The notes beneath the pieces are model-generated. The model had not been told where the DNA came from and ran no database searches. It saw only the letters and a program-made list of their open reading frames with translations. DNA of 64,000 nucleotides, taken from the IMG/VR virus record IMGVR_UViG_3300032046_000018, positions 1-64,000 of that record. One strand, given 5' to 3'. The stretch comes from a virus. The translations under genes were made by a program, and so were the position numbers. This document shows positions 24,080-33,019 of the stretch, piece by piece. How positions within the stretch are numbered: the first letter of the stretch is position 1; every line of letters begins with the position of its first letter.

Positions 24080-24919
24080 ATGGTTGAAACTATCTACATG
24101 GATGATGGCGAGAAGAGCTCCGATGGTGTCGTGAAGATACTGGAGGAGGATAGAGAGTTTGCTGATGAAGGATACCGCGTGGAACGAGCCCGGCTCAGGG
24201 CCGTGCAATGCCCATGCGGGAAGTGGTACCATGCCCTCCTCGACCTCGGGTACAAGTGTCCCGTGTGTGGTGTTGGCGAAGACAAGGCCGTCGACTCGGA
24301 ACGGGTAGCCGACTTCTCGCAGGCCAGCGGAAAATGGGCGATTGAAAAGAAGCTCGCAAGCAATTACTACTCGTCATTGAAAAACAAGGAGATATACCCG
24401 CAGCTGGAGAAGTTAGGGGCGGTGTATGGGACCAGCGCATGCATCGCGTTCCAGGGATACATGAGCCTGCTCATCGAGCAGTACCCGGCGTTGTCAGCGT
24501 GGATTTCAAGCATCCAGGCGGCGGCCCCACTTCGATATGGCGTGCCATTCACGATAGTCGAGGACGACATCGGCATGGCCAGGTTGATAGATGCATACGT
24601 GAAGCAGGCTCGCCATGATGGCGTCCAGGCGAGATTCAAGATTGATGAGGTAAAGAAGGAGAGCTCGAAACTCGCAGGCTTGAGAGCCAACAAAGGGGTA
24701 GGTGATGCAATCGGGATAAAAGCATTCATCAAGTTTGGCAACATCACGAACATGGCGAACGCCACGAGGTTTGATCTGGAGTCGGTGTTTCACTCGAAAA
24801 CCGACATGATGTGGGAGTTTTTCCATGGCGATGGGAAGCAGGAAATGCTCGACTTGATAGAGGAGCGGAGAAAAAAGAAGGAGGAACGCGACGCGTGGAA
24901 AGCAAATCGAAGCATGTAA
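24080..24919 (+). CDS. ERCC4 (XPF/Hef)-like nuclease-fold protein with HhH
   Basis: A 279-residue protein in three parts. A zinc ribbon (CPCG near 44, CPVCG near 60). A region resembling the ERCC4 nuclease: IEKKLASNYYSSLKNKEIYP near residue 88 matches the ERKxxxD-x-x-x-S pattern, then SACIAFQGYMS and a long domain. Finally LRANKGVGDAIGIKAFIKFG, a helix-hairpin-helix. The usual ERK-x3-D reads EKK-x3-N, so the key Asp is Asn and activity is doubtful. It overlaps the XPD-like helicase gene by 25 bases, so the two probably form a repair or fork-processing pair. Assignment is by pattern only. Confidence 0.6.
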   Translation: MVETIYMDDGEKSSDGVVKILEEDREFADEGYRVERARLRAVQCPCGKWYHALLDLGYKCPVCGVGEDKAVDSERVADFSQASGKWAIEKKLASNYYSSLKNKEIYPQLEKLGAVYGTSACIAFQGYMSLLIEQYPALSAWISSIQAAAPLRYGVPFTIVEDDIGMARLIDAYVKQARHDGVQARFKIDEVKKESSKLAGLRANKGVGDAIGIKAFIKFGNITNMANATRFDLESVFHSKTDMMWEFFHGDGKQEMLDLIEERRKKKEERDAWKANRSM

Positions 24920-27126
24920 TGCCGTGGGAAGCAGTCCAGCAGAAGGTGCTTGACTATCTCGTGAATGGTGACCCCCACCATCCCCTGGTCATCAGCGTGT
25001 ATCCAGGCGGCGGGAAAACCACGAACACGCTCGCCGTCCTTTTTGGCTACGCCGAGAAGGTAAACGAGGACAAGAAGGGCGAGAAGATACGGGAGATAAT
25101 AACCGTCGCCCTTGGTCCTCATTCGTTTAGATTTGCTTATCTCGCGCCGCGCCACAATGTCGTCTATGACGCAATGGATAGGGTCTATGGAGATGACAGC
25201 GTTCATTTCGAGAGCAGGCTCCGTCTCTGTGATCATCCAGAAGTTAAACGACTGCTCGGGGAACTCGAGGGCGAGAACCGCTCATTCTTTCCCCTTCAAT
25301 ACTTTTGCCATTCGTGCCAGTATAGACACGTGTCTAAGAATGAAATTGTACTTGCTAATGGTGTCGAGGCTGAGGCCGGGATTCAATCACAATGCCCATA
25401 CGAGCGCCGCAAGTATGACGTGGAGAACCAGGACATGGTACCATGGGGCGGCGTGCACCACCACATCATCACGTATCTCAAGGACTACTTGGATGGAGAG
25501 ATAAACGACATCGGACATGGGAACGTGAAACGAGAGTCAAGAATGGACGCCCTCATCATCGAAGAGAATCCAATGAAGACACTCATGGAGACCCAACACA
25601 TGGACAAGGATGACATTGTCATGGTTCGAGATGAGGTGTACAGGTTCGGGTTGTTCACAGCCGCTAACAGGGAGAGGTTCTGCGAGAACATGGATTTCTC
25701 CGGCCACGTGGGAGTGTACAGGGACATCATGGAGTTTCTCCTCAAGGAAATTCACGAGGTCATCGACCACCCATCCCTTCAGAAGGGAACGAGAAGTAGC
25801 AGCAAAACACCGCGCCCTCCAGACTGCATCGGCAAGGGGATGATAATACCGGCGGCAAAAACTAATTGGAACGAGTTCGAGAACCTGGTGAACGAGTGGC
25901 GCCTCCTCGACTGGGAGGATTTTGACCGGTACTGGGGCAGATACCTTGGCATGCGCATGTTCGAGGACATCGAGAAGTATGGCGTGGATGATGACGTTAT
26001 TCAAGTTACACTGCCACGTCTAAGGTACGTGAGCAAAGCGCTAGGCTTGTTTCATAGGCTGCTTGGAAAGATATTTTCGGTGAGCAATGTAGAGACCATG
26101 CAGCATCACTTTTCGATGGTTGACGAAAATTGGACAGTTGATAGGGACGTGTATTACAACGTCAACTATTTTCATGGAGACGTGCTCCCGTCAATCAAGT
26201 GCAAGATAATAGCACTGGATGGGACGGGGGACAAGGACACGTGGGATAGGATACTTGGGAAGGAGTGCGAGTTTTTCCCGGAGAAGGGGTTCTATGACAA
26301 CGTGACAAGGGTGACGTTCAAGAATGATAAAACGTGTGCCTACTACTACACGAGCACGTACCTCAACCACGGGAAGCTCACCTCGACGGGGAAGGATATC
26401 CTCGACCTGGTAGCACTCATCGTGAAGACACACGCGGTCGAACCAGGTGAGGAGGTTGCAATAATCGGACCAAAATCACTGGCAAGATTCGTGAAGGACG
26501 CGTGCGACTCCATGGACATCTCCAAGGATAAATACAGGTATGAGCATTACTATAATCTCACGAGCGATAACCGGATGCAAGGATGTGACACGATCATCAC
26601 GTTAACAACACCTCAGGCGCCGGAAGGGCAGGTGAACGCGTCGATAGCCCTTAGTGGATGGCCAAAGGACGTGTGGATGAAGCACTACGTGGATAATGAG
26701 ATGGTGCAAGCCATCGCCCGCGTGCGGCCAGTCCTCGACACGAAACCGCATGGCCATGGATTGCAGTCGGTGAAACGTCTCAAGCCGGTGAAGATATACG
26801 TGCTCGGCTCCCAGGATATTTTCAGCGGCTCCAGGAAAGAGGAGGTCGTGTGGGAGCATTACCAGGAAATGACACGCACGCAACTCGAGGGAAAACTTAA
26901 ATATGGTGGGGATGGTAGTATAGCATGGACAAAGAAGGAGCTACAGTCCGTAGCGACTGTCATGGCAATGACCAGCAACATCCCATGTACCAAGACCGAC
27001 ATACAGGCGCATGCCGGGTTGACGTGGGGCATGGCCAAGCGTGTCGTGTTCAACCTCGTGAAGCTAGGTTACCTATCATTCACGAAGGGTGAGAAGGTGG
27101 TGAAAGTAAAAGATGTCAAAGCCTGA
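24895..27126 (+). CDS. XPD/DinG-like Fe-S superfamily 2 helicase
   Basis: A 743-residue helicase. Walker A is YPGGGKTTNT near residue 37; a cysteine set between motifs I and II (LCDHPE near 112, FCHSCQY near 138, QCPYERRK near 166) matches the 4Fe-4S domain of XPD and DinG; the Walker B box is ALIIEENP, DEAH-like but EEN; motif VI is QAIARVRP. The last 60 residues form a winged helix (NIPCTKTDIQAHAGLTWGMA). GTG 24895 is preferred because of AAGGAGGA just upstream. Likely 5'-3' DNA unwinding at forks. Probably the replicative or repair helicase; no MCM is seen. Confidence 0.85.
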   Translation: MESKSKHVMPWEAVQQKVLDYLVNGDPHHPLVISVYPGGGKTTNTLAVLFGYAEKVNEDKKGEKIREIITVALGPHSFRFAYLAPRHNVVYDAMDRVYGDDSVHFESRLRLCDHPEVKRLLGELEGENRSFFPLQYFCHSCQYRHVSKNEIVLANGVEAEAGIQSQCPYERRKYDVENQDMVPWGGVHHHIITYLKDYLDGEINDIGHGNVKRESRMDALIIEENPMKTLMETQHMDKDDIVMVRDEVYRFGLFTAANRERFCENMDFSGHVGVYRDIMEFLLKEIHEVIDHPSLQKGTRSSSKTPRPPDCIGKGMIIPAAKTNWNEFENLVNEWRLLDWEDFDRYWGRYLGMRMFEDIEKYGVDDDVIQVTLPRLRYVSKALGLFHRLLGKIFSVSNVETMQHHFSMVDENWTVDRDVYYNVNYFHGDVLPSIKCKIIALDGTGDKDTWDRILGKECEFFPEKGFYDNVTRVTFKNDKTCAYYYTSTYLNHGKLTSTGKDILDLVALIVKTHAVEPGEEVAIIGPKSLARFVKDACDSMDISKDKYRYEHYYNLTSDNRMQGCDTIITLTTPQAPEGQVNASIALSGWPKDVWMKHYVDNEMVQAIARVRPVLDTKPHGHGLQSVKRLKPVKIYVLGSQDIFSGSRKEEVVWEHYQEMTRTQLEGKLKYGGDGSIAWTKKELQSVATVMAMTSNIPCTKTDIQAHAGLTWGMAKRVVFNLVKLGYLSFTKGEKVVKVKDVKA

Positions 27127-27484
27127 CCCTGATAAAGCCGCGAGGAAGCGCATCGAGGATATCCTGAAAGCGAGGCGCCGTGGTAAGGAGGAGATGCCAA
27201 CGTTTCGAGGGGGTAGAAATACCAATCAAATCGCTGATGATTTCTCCACGAAGATCATCGCAAAGATGAACAGGGACAATATTAGCAGTCTCACGATTAC
27301 TGGAAGCGTGATGAGAGCTGAAGTAGGCGACCCTGAAAACCAGGTGTTCAGGAGCAGGTGCAGGGTACATGGATTGAAAATAGTAAAGGACAATTACACG
27401 AATTCATACACGGTAAGTAAATTTGATAGAGTAGAAAAGGAGTTGAAAAAAATTGGCAAGCAATCGAAAAGTACTGGGCTGTAG
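27113..27484 (+). CDS. small basic unknown protein
   Basis: A 123-residue, Lys/Arg-rich protein with a basic N-terminus (KAARKRIEDILKARRRGKEE) and a beta-type core. It overlaps the helicase by 14 bases and the first glycosyltransferase by 32. May bind nucleic acid. No family recognised. Confidence 0.6.
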   Translation: MSKPDPDKAARKRIEDILKARRRGKEEMPTFRGGRNTNQIADDFSTKIIAKMNRDNISSLTITGSVMRAEVGDPENQVFRSRCRVHGLKIVKDNYTNSYTVSKFDRVEKELKKIGKQSKSTGL

Positions 27485-28673
27485 CGATTACTTCGAGAAC
27501 TTCGGGTCGAGCTACGCCCGGCAGTCGAGGCTGGTCCTCGAGATGCTGAATGACTTTGACTGGACATACGTGGCACTGGCGTACCATGGTCCTATAATAG
27601 AAATGAGCGAAAAGCCTCCAGTGCCACGATATCTCCTGTATCCACAAACATTTTTCTATGAACCTCACGAGGAACCAAATCTCCAGGGGATTATCAATAC
27701 CGAGAAGCCGGAGGCTGTTTGGATATACGAGGACGCGCAACACGTTGCTTCATACAAGAATCGGAATCTCACGGGCGCCCCAACCATCGGATATTTCGCA
27801 TGGGACGTGGATTACCATGGTGCCATGCTTGATAATGTCATGCATGCAGTTGATGTCCCCGTGTGTTTCTCGGACTTCGCGGAGAACCTTATCCATGACC
27901 ATGGATATGATGTGGATAAGGTGTACAATTGTGTTGACGAGAACGCGTTTGGAAACATTGGCACATTCGAGGATGATGCTGCATTTATCCGCAACAAGCT
28001 TGGCATCGCACCTGAGAAGAAGATTATATTATACGTGGGTGCATTGCACGCGAGGAAAAACCCTGAGACGCTCATCGCCATGGCGAGGGAACTCAAGCGA
28101 CTCAGGGGAGATGATTTTGTACTCGTCATTCACGGGAACCCGGACTTCAGCCTGATGACGTGTGATATCAGGGTTGAGGTATTCTCTCATGGAGTGCAGG
28201 ACGTGGTCATGTTCACGCCCCATGTCGACGATTGGAATATTGGAATCCCGCCGAGGAGTCTCAACGCTATATACAACATGGCAGACGTGTTCGTGAGCGC
28301 CCACGGTGGAGAAGGGTTTGGATTGCCAGCGTGCGAGGCGGGACTGTGCGGGAAGCCTTTCGTGATGACCGACTGCACCACGACAAGGGAGTTCTCGGAT
28401 GGCGGGAGAAATGGTGTCGCCGTCCCGGTCGCATATCATAGGATGAGCGAGAAGAATGTAATGCCACCAGGCGTCGCTCGCCCGGTGCCGGATCACGTGA
28501 AGTTCGCCGAGGAAGTATCCGCGTTGCTTGATGATGGGCCGAGGCGCAGGGTAATGGGGCAGAGGTTCAAGGAGCACGTGCAGTCCAAGTACACGCAACA
28601 CGTCCTGGCACCAAAGTGGAAGGCGGTGTTCGAGAAGTGCTTCGCTAATCACGTGGGGGTGAAAGAGATATGA
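27453..28673 (+). CDS. GT4-type glycosyltransferase
   Basis: A 406-residue GT-B glycosyltransferase starting at TTG with GGAG 11 bases upstream. The C-terminal nucleotide-sugar domain shows ILYVGALHARKNPETLI and SAHGGEGFGLPACEAGLCGK (E-x7-E motif) near residue 285, with TREFSDGGRNG after it. Family members transfer a hexose from a nucleotide sugar. First gene of the glycosylation island. Likely decorates virion proteins or alters the host surface. Confidence 0.85.
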   Translation: MASNRKVLGCSDYFENFGSSYARQSRLVLEMLNDFDWTYVALAYHGPIIEMSEKPPVPRYLLYPQTFFYEPHEEPNLQGIINTEKPEAVWIYEDAQHVASYKNRNLTGAPTIGYFAWDVDYHGAMLDNVMHAVDVPVCFSDFAENLIHDHGYDVDKVYNCVDENAFGNIGTFEDDAAFIRNKLGIAPEKKIILYVGALHARKNPETLIAMARELKRLRGDDFVLVIHGNPDFSLMTCDIRVEVFSHGVQDVVMFTPHVDDWNIGIPPRSLNAIYNMADVFVSAHGGEGFGLPACEAGLCGKPFVMTDCTTTREFSDGGRNGVAVPVAYHRMSEKNVMPPGVARPVPDHVKFAEEVSALLDDGPRRRVMGQRFKEHVQSKYTQHVLAPKWKAVFEKCFANHVGVKEI

Positions 28674-28858
28674 GCATGAACAACCTTTTCAATTCAGTAG
28701 GGAAGGAACTCCTCGACGCCATCAATTACATACGTGAACTGGAGGAGTTCTTTGATATCATCTCCGAATGTGGCACGCTCGAGGAGAGGTTGAAAAATGA
28801 TACAGGCCCCATCATCGACAAGCTAAGGGCGGCGAGAAACAAGGTGAACCTGGAATGA
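28670..28858 (+). CDS. small helical protein
   Basis: A 62-residue protein, almost entirely helical (LLDAINYIRELEEFFDIISE), overlapping both neighbours by four bases. Function unknown; may be a partner of an adjacent enzyme. Confidence 0.55.
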   Translation: MSMNNLFNSVGKELLDAINYIRELEEFFDIISECGTLEERLKNDTGPIIDKLRAARNKVNLE

Positions 28859-29271
28859 TGGAAGTGACGATGTTCGTTGATGGCAGCGTGAGGAAGGCGA
28901 GCCAGGCAGATTCTCGTGGTAGAGGGGCGTACAAGTTTGTCGTCACCAATAAAGGAGGCCAACTCCTGCACGACCAGGCATTCCGCGAGGAAAACCAGAC
29001 GGTTCCCGAGACCGAGATCAAGGCATTGATCAAAGGGCTTGAATGGTTTGACAAGTGCGCGTACTGCAAAAATGATACCATGTTACACGTGCTCATCGAC
29101 AGCGAGCTCGTGTACAAATGGATGATCTCAGAGTACCGCGTGAAGGCAGAGAACATCATGCCCTTTTACTACAAGGCAAAGGGATTGATAGAGACACTCG
29201 AGCGAAAGGGCGTCGCTGTTAAACTTGAAAAGATACGGGGCAAGGCAAACCTTGCCCATCTGGAGGCGTAG
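28855..29271 (+). CDS. RNase H-like nuclease
   Basis: A 138-residue RNase HI fold. FVDGSVRK carries the first Asp, ETEIKALIKGLEWF the Glu, VLIDSELVYKWM the third Asp, and the C-terminal RGKANLAHLEA replaces the usual His/Asp element. Would remove RNA primers or R-loops during viral replication. It sits between two glycosyltransferase genes. Confidence 0.8.
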   Translation: MMEVTMFVDGSVRKASQADSRGRGAYKFVVTNKGGQLLHDQAFREENQTVPETEIKALIKGLEWFDKCAYCKNDTMLHVLIDSELVYKWMISEYRVKAENIMPFYYKAKGLIETLERKGVAVKLEKIRGKANLAHLEA

Positions 29272-29276
29272 AAAAC

Positions 29277-30308
29277 ATGGCTAAAATAGAATGGATGGCG
29301 AACTTCGCCGCCAATAATGGATATGCCGAGGCAGCTCGCCAGTACTGCATCGCGCTCAAGCGCCTCGGCACGGACTTGATACCAACGAGCATGAACCAGG
29401 AGTATCTAAGGGAGTATGCTTGGATGGCCGAGGATTCAAAAAAGAAGAATGATGGGTATTTCAAGATAGTGCACGATATCCCGAGTTGCATGAGCCCCGG
29501 CTTCTACACGACATTCGAGTTCAAGCCAGCGCCAAATGCATGGGCCCAACATCTAAGGAAGGCCCAGGTGGTGATGGTACCGAGCTGGTTTTCCAAGGAA
29601 TGCATTGGTACAGTATGCGATGGCGAGAAAATACACGTCGTGAATCACGGTGTAAACGAAAGATTCGTGCCATTCGGGCCGAGTGTTGAATTACAATTTG
29701 ATGGCAAGCTCCCGGAGTTTAAATTTCTCTCGGTGTTCGAGTGGGTCGATCGGAAGTGCGGGGACCGGCTCATCAAGGCATTCCAGCAAGCGTTCACGCA
29801 GGATGATGACGTGGGGTTGTTCATAAAAACCAGGAACGTGAGGAACATCCCGATGTTCATTAACAAGGTACCTGGCTGCAGGATATACGTGATTGATGGA
29901 TTTGTCAATGACATGAGCCAACTTTACAGGGCTTTTGACGCTTACATCTCCTGCAGTTCTGGTGAGGGATGGGGCGAAACCCTTAGCGAGGCGATGTCCT
30001 GCGGTCTGCCCACGATAGCATCAAGACATAGTGGTAACTTGGAGTTCATGAATGACGAGAACTCCTTCCTGGTCGATGTGGAGCAATGGCAGCCGATCGG
30101 GTACAACAATCTCGAGCCACTCGTCACCCCGTGGATGCAACACCGCCCACCACGATTGGATTGCATGGTAAAAATGATGAAGGACGTGAGCGAGAACTCG
30201 AACGAGATCAAGAGTATAGCCAAGAAGGGGCGCCGAGTGTCCCAGGATTTCACGTGGGAGAAGGCGGCGAAGAAGATAATTGAAATAGTGGAGACGATTC
30301 AACAATGA
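29277..30308 (+). CDS. GT4-type glycosyltransferase
   Basis: A 343-residue GT-B enzyme. FDAYISCSSGEGWGETLSEA with MSCGLPTIASRHSG is the nucleotide-sugar binding region near residue 225. The N-terminal acceptor half (ANNGYAEAARQYCIAL) has the GxxG-type loop of GT4 enzymes. Different from the enzyme at 27453-28673, so a second linkage is likely. Stop overlaps the ATG of the ribbon-helix-helix gene. Confidence 0.83.
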   Translation: MAKIEWMANFAANNGYAEAARQYCIALKRLGTDLIPTSMNQEYLREYAWMAEDSKKKNDGYFKIVHDIPSCMSPGFYTTFEFKPAPNAWAQHLRKAQVVMVPSWFSKECIGTVCDGEKIHVVNHGVNERFVPFGPSVELQFDGKLPEFKFLSVFEWVDRKCGDRLIKAFQQAFTQDDDVGLFIKTRNVRNIPMFINKVPGCRIYVIDGFVNDMSQLYRAFDAYISCSSGEGWGETLSEAMSCGLPTIASRHSGNLEFMNDENSFLVDVEQWQPIGYNNLEPLVTPWMQHRPPRLDCMVKMMKDVSENSNEIKSIAKKGRRVSQDFTWEKAAKKIIEIVETIQQ

Positions 30309-30454
30309 GAAAACTCCTAACAGTGGATATTGACGAAGAACTCCTGGATACTTTCATCGAGTACGTGGCAGAAAATGGCACGACCAGGAGCAATGTCGTC
30401 GAGAAATTGATACGTGGACTGGTTCGAGGTGAAATACAATGTGCGGACAAATGA
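30305..30454 (+). CDS. ribbon-helix-helix regulator
   Basis: A 49-residue protein: KLLTVDIDEELLDTFIEYVA is the strand and helix 1, NGTTRSNVVEKLIRGLVRGE the loop and helix 2 of a CopG/Arc-like fold. Dimers bind DNA through the paired strands. It starts at ATG overlapping the upstream stop. It could control this glycosylation island. Too short for many gene finders. Confidence 0.75.
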   Translation: MRKLLTVDIDEELLDTFIEYVAENGTTRSNVVEKLIRGLVRGEIQCADK

Positions 30455-30534
30455 GCGTGTGGTGGCTCACGAAGCCACCCGAAAAGAAGGATGCTGAAAC
30501 AAGGCGCGTTGAAGATGAAACGAGCGATCATTAA
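30451..30534 (+). CDS. possible very small protein
   Basis: A 27-residue frame starting MSVWWLTKPPEKKD at an ATG overlapping the previous stop (ATGA) and ending inside the next gene. The junction matches the coupled style of this genome, but the length makes it uncertain; it may simply be leader sequence. Confidence 0.3.
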   Translation: MSVWWLTKPPEKKDAETRRVEDETSDH

Positions 30535-31414
30535 CATTGCCTTCAGCCGCCCGCAGTACCTGGAGCGGGTGCTTGAAGGAATAGAGAAGCAGGATTGGGA
30601 GCCGCAGAAATACAGTTTTATATCATTCGTGGACGGCCCCCGCAACGACAACAAGGGAGACAAGGCTGCAATAAGCGAGAACTGCAAAGTCCTGCAGGAT
30701 TTCATTTCCCGCCAGGACGACACGTTCGCCAGCGCCACGATCATTAACAGGGTCGAGAACGTCGGCGTCAATGCGAACATTCTCGACGCCTTGTACAAGG
30801 TATTCGTGACGAACAACTATGACGAGGCAATCATCATCGAGGAGGACGTTGTCCCCCTCAAGGGCTTCAAGGAATGGATTGAATGGGGCCTGGAGAACCT
30901 CGTCGGAAAGGCAGTGGATAAATGCTGCAACAAGGGCACCATTCTCAACGTGCTCGGCTTCGGAGAACCCAAGAGTAAGGATTGCGACCCATCGGAGTAC
31001 CAGGTACGCAGGTGGTTCACCCCGTGGGGGTGGGCCACGAAAGGTGAGGTCTGGCGAGAACATTTCGAGCCCATGCTCATCCCAATGTACGTGGATGGTT
31101 GTCTAACAGAAGCAACTTACTCTAAGGTACATGAGGAAGCTTTCAGGCTGCACCCGTTTAAGGGAAAGAGCAAGTTCATAACTTACATGGGCGGGAGACC
31201 TGTTCAGTATCAGTGGGGCTGGGATAATTTCACGAACATGACTGGTGAAGTGAAGAACTTGTACGAGGCCCACCCGGTCGTACCAAGGACGATCAACATA
31301 GGAAAGGTAGGAATACACCAGGATGGGAATCAAGTCTACCCGGAACTGGTGGAAAGGAAATGCACCAGCGAGGACTTCGAGTTGGTGAATGAAGGATTTC
31401 ACGAGGTGGAATAA
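30515..31414 (+). CDS. GT-A type glycosyltransferase
   Basis: A 299-residue protein. It begins MKRAIINIAFSRPQYLERVL, a GT-A nucleotide-binding start, with SFISFVDGPRNDNKGDKAA and AIIIEEDVVPLKGFKEWIEW, where EED stands at the DxD metal site as in the N-acetylglucosaminyltransferase I-like group. The RRWFTPWGWATKGEVW segment is typical of that acceptor region. Start at ATG 30515; ATG 30491 has its ribosome site too close. Third sugar transferase of the island. Confidence 0.78.
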   Translation: MKRAIINIAFSRPQYLERVLEGIEKQDWEPQKYSFISFVDGPRNDNKGDKAAISENCKVLQDFISRQDDTFASATIINRVENVGVNANILDALYKVFVTNNYDEAIIIEEDVVPLKGFKEWIEWGLENLVGKAVDKCCNKGTILNVLGFGEPKSKDCDPSEYQVRRWFTPWGWATKGEVWREHFEPMLIPMYVDGCLTEATYSKVHEEAFRLHPFKGKSKFITYMGGRPVQYQWGWDNFTNMTGEVKNLYEAHPVVPRTINIGKVGIHQDGNQVYPELVERKCTSEDFELVNEGFHEVE

Positions 31415-32176
31415 ATGGTAAAGTATGTAGAAGAGAGTTTCGAGATTCTCACGCAGAGAGAGGTTATTGACAACGCGCTGTTCCTGATAGAGCTTGCTGG
31501 CAGGAACTGCTACCAATCGACGCACAAGATTGGCTTGTATTGTGTCGAGTGCCAGGTGAAGGTTGAGAATGCCAGTAGCTCGGATACATGGGCTTCTTTT
31601 GGAGGATACACGTGTCCCAAGTGTGGCAAGAGCACGCTGGATAGTACGCTGAGGACGGAGTCGTCTGGTAGAGTATTTGCAAAGCGGCTCATCGCTTTGG
31701 ACCACGAATCGGTGATGGAGCACGTGAACATCACGGTGGAATTCATAACGTGCAGGGGCATGACCCACGAACTCGTGCGACATCGTCTTGCGGCATACTC
31801 GCAAGAATCGACGCGTTATTGCAATTACAGTGGCGACCAGTTTGGGAACGAGATCACGGTCATCGACCAGCGCCCGCACATCAAATCTTCGGACGCGAGG
31901 CTCGCGTGGATGGAAGCCATGGAGAGGGCGGAATGCGCGTACCTGGAGATGATCAGGCTTGGTGAACCGCCAGAGACCGCGCGGGGGGTCCTGCCAAATG
32001 ATCTCAAGACGGACATCGTGATGACGGCCAATCTAAGGGAATGGCGGCACGTCTTCGAGCTGCGAACCGCGAAGAAGGCGCACTTCAACATACGAGGTCT
32101 CATGCGCGAGCTATGCGAGCAGTTCAAGAAGATGATACCTATCATCTTCGATGACATCACGTGGGAGGAGGATTGA
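31415..32176 (+). CDS. thyX: flavin-dependent thymidylate synthase with zinc-ribbon insert
   Basis: A 253-residue ThyX. It makes dTMP from dUMP with methylenetetrahydrofolate and FADH2. The signature RHRLAAYSQESTRY (RHR-x5-S-x2-S-x-R) is near residue 121. Unusually, residues about 40-75, between the first conserved helix and the HESVMEH segment, contain CVEC and CPKC pairs forming a zinc ribbon absent from ordinary ThyX. This could stabilise the tetramer or mediate binding. It begins directly after the glycosyltransferase stop. Confidence 0.92.
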   Translation: MVKYVEESFEILTQREVIDNALFLIELAGRNCYQSTHKIGLYCVECQVKVENASSSDTWASFGGYTCPKCGKSTLDSTLRTESSGRVFAKRLIALDHESVMEHVNITVEFITCRGMTHELVRHRLAAYSQESTRYCNYSGDQFGNEITVIDQRPHIKSSDARLAWMEAMERAECAYLEMIRLGEPPETARGVLPNDLKTDIVMTANLREWRHVFELRTAKKAHFNIRGLMRELCEQFKKMIPIIFDDITWEED

Positions 32177-32177
32177 A

Positions 32178-32459
32178 GTGTTCGAGATAACAAACAAGAC
32201 GGATGGCGAAACGATAACCATCACGAAGCTCTTCGAGATAATGAGAGACCGCGCGCTCAAGATGATACTGAGCAGGGAGTATCATTATTATTGCGACACG
32301 CTCGGCTTCCGGGATATATACTTCTACAGGCATGATAACCAATGTCTCTTGAAAATAGCACCTGAGTATTGGTGGGGGATGAAGGAAGAGCTGGAGAAAT
32401 ACAACCACGAGCTTGAGCACGATCCACACGTGGTAGTAATGCCGGTGATGATGGAATGA
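32178..32459 (+). CDS. small unknown protein
   Basis: A 93-residue protein starting at GTG with GGAGGAGGAT just upstream (the upstream frame to 32151 overlaps thyX). It is rich in Tyr and His (SREYHYYCDTLGFRDIYFYR). No family recognised. Overlaps the methyltransferase gene by four bases. Confidence 0.6.
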   Translation: MFEITNKTDGETITITKLFEIMRDRALKMILSREYHYYCDTLGFRDIYFYRHDNQCLLKIAPEYWWGMKEELEKYNHELEHDPHVVVMPVMME

Positions 32460-33019
32460 TGATCGACGAGAACGAGTTCAATGCCATCGAGGGATGGCTT
32501 ACACTGCCAGAGGGAAAGAAGCTTGCCGAGCTTGCCGAGGACGTGGGAATGTTCTCCATCATCGTGGAGATAGGTTCGTGGAAAGGCAAGAGCACGTACT
32601 GCCTCTCCAGAGGAGTTGGGGAGAATGGTATCGTGTACGCCATCGACCATTTCAAGGGGAGCAAGGAACATGGTGATGTGTGGACGTTCCCCCAATTCCA
32701 TGTGAACATGGAGCGGTACAAATGCAATAATGTCGTTCCCATCGTTGGCAAGTCAACCGAGATACGATGGCTCATCAAGGATGATTTCGTGGACCTGCTG
32801 TTCATCGACGGGAGCCACGAGTACGCTGATGTTGCAAATGACTATGCCATGTATTCCACCGTGGTTAAGAAGGGTGGTATTATATGTCTTCACGACACGG
32901 GGCCTAATGGATGGGAAGGCCCGAACAAGCTCCTCGACAAGATAATGGCACAGGACAGCGAGAAGGTCGTGAACATGGTTCTCGTGGATTCGCTGACAGT
33001 ACTCAGGGTGGTTGCATGA
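32456..33019 (+). CDS. class I SAM methyltransferase (Methyltransf_24-like)
   Basis: A 187-residue methyltransferase. IIVEIGSWKGKSTYCLSRGV near residue 35 is motif I, VYAIDHFKGS motif II and VDLLFIDGSHEY near 115 motif IV, typical of the Methyltransf_24 group found in glycan and antibiotic clusters. In this island it probably methylates a sugar or related small molecule. Coupled to the next gene by ATGA. Confidence 0.85.
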   Translation: MMIDENEFNAIEGWLTLPEGKKLAELAEDVGMFSIIVEIGSWKGKSTYCLSRGVGENGIVYAIDHFKGSKEHGDVWTFPQFHVNMERYKCNNVVPIVGKSTEIRWLIKDDFVDLLFIDGSHEYADVANDYAMYSTVVKKGGIICLHDTGPNGWEGPNKLLDKIMAQDSEKVVNMVLVDSLTVLRVVA

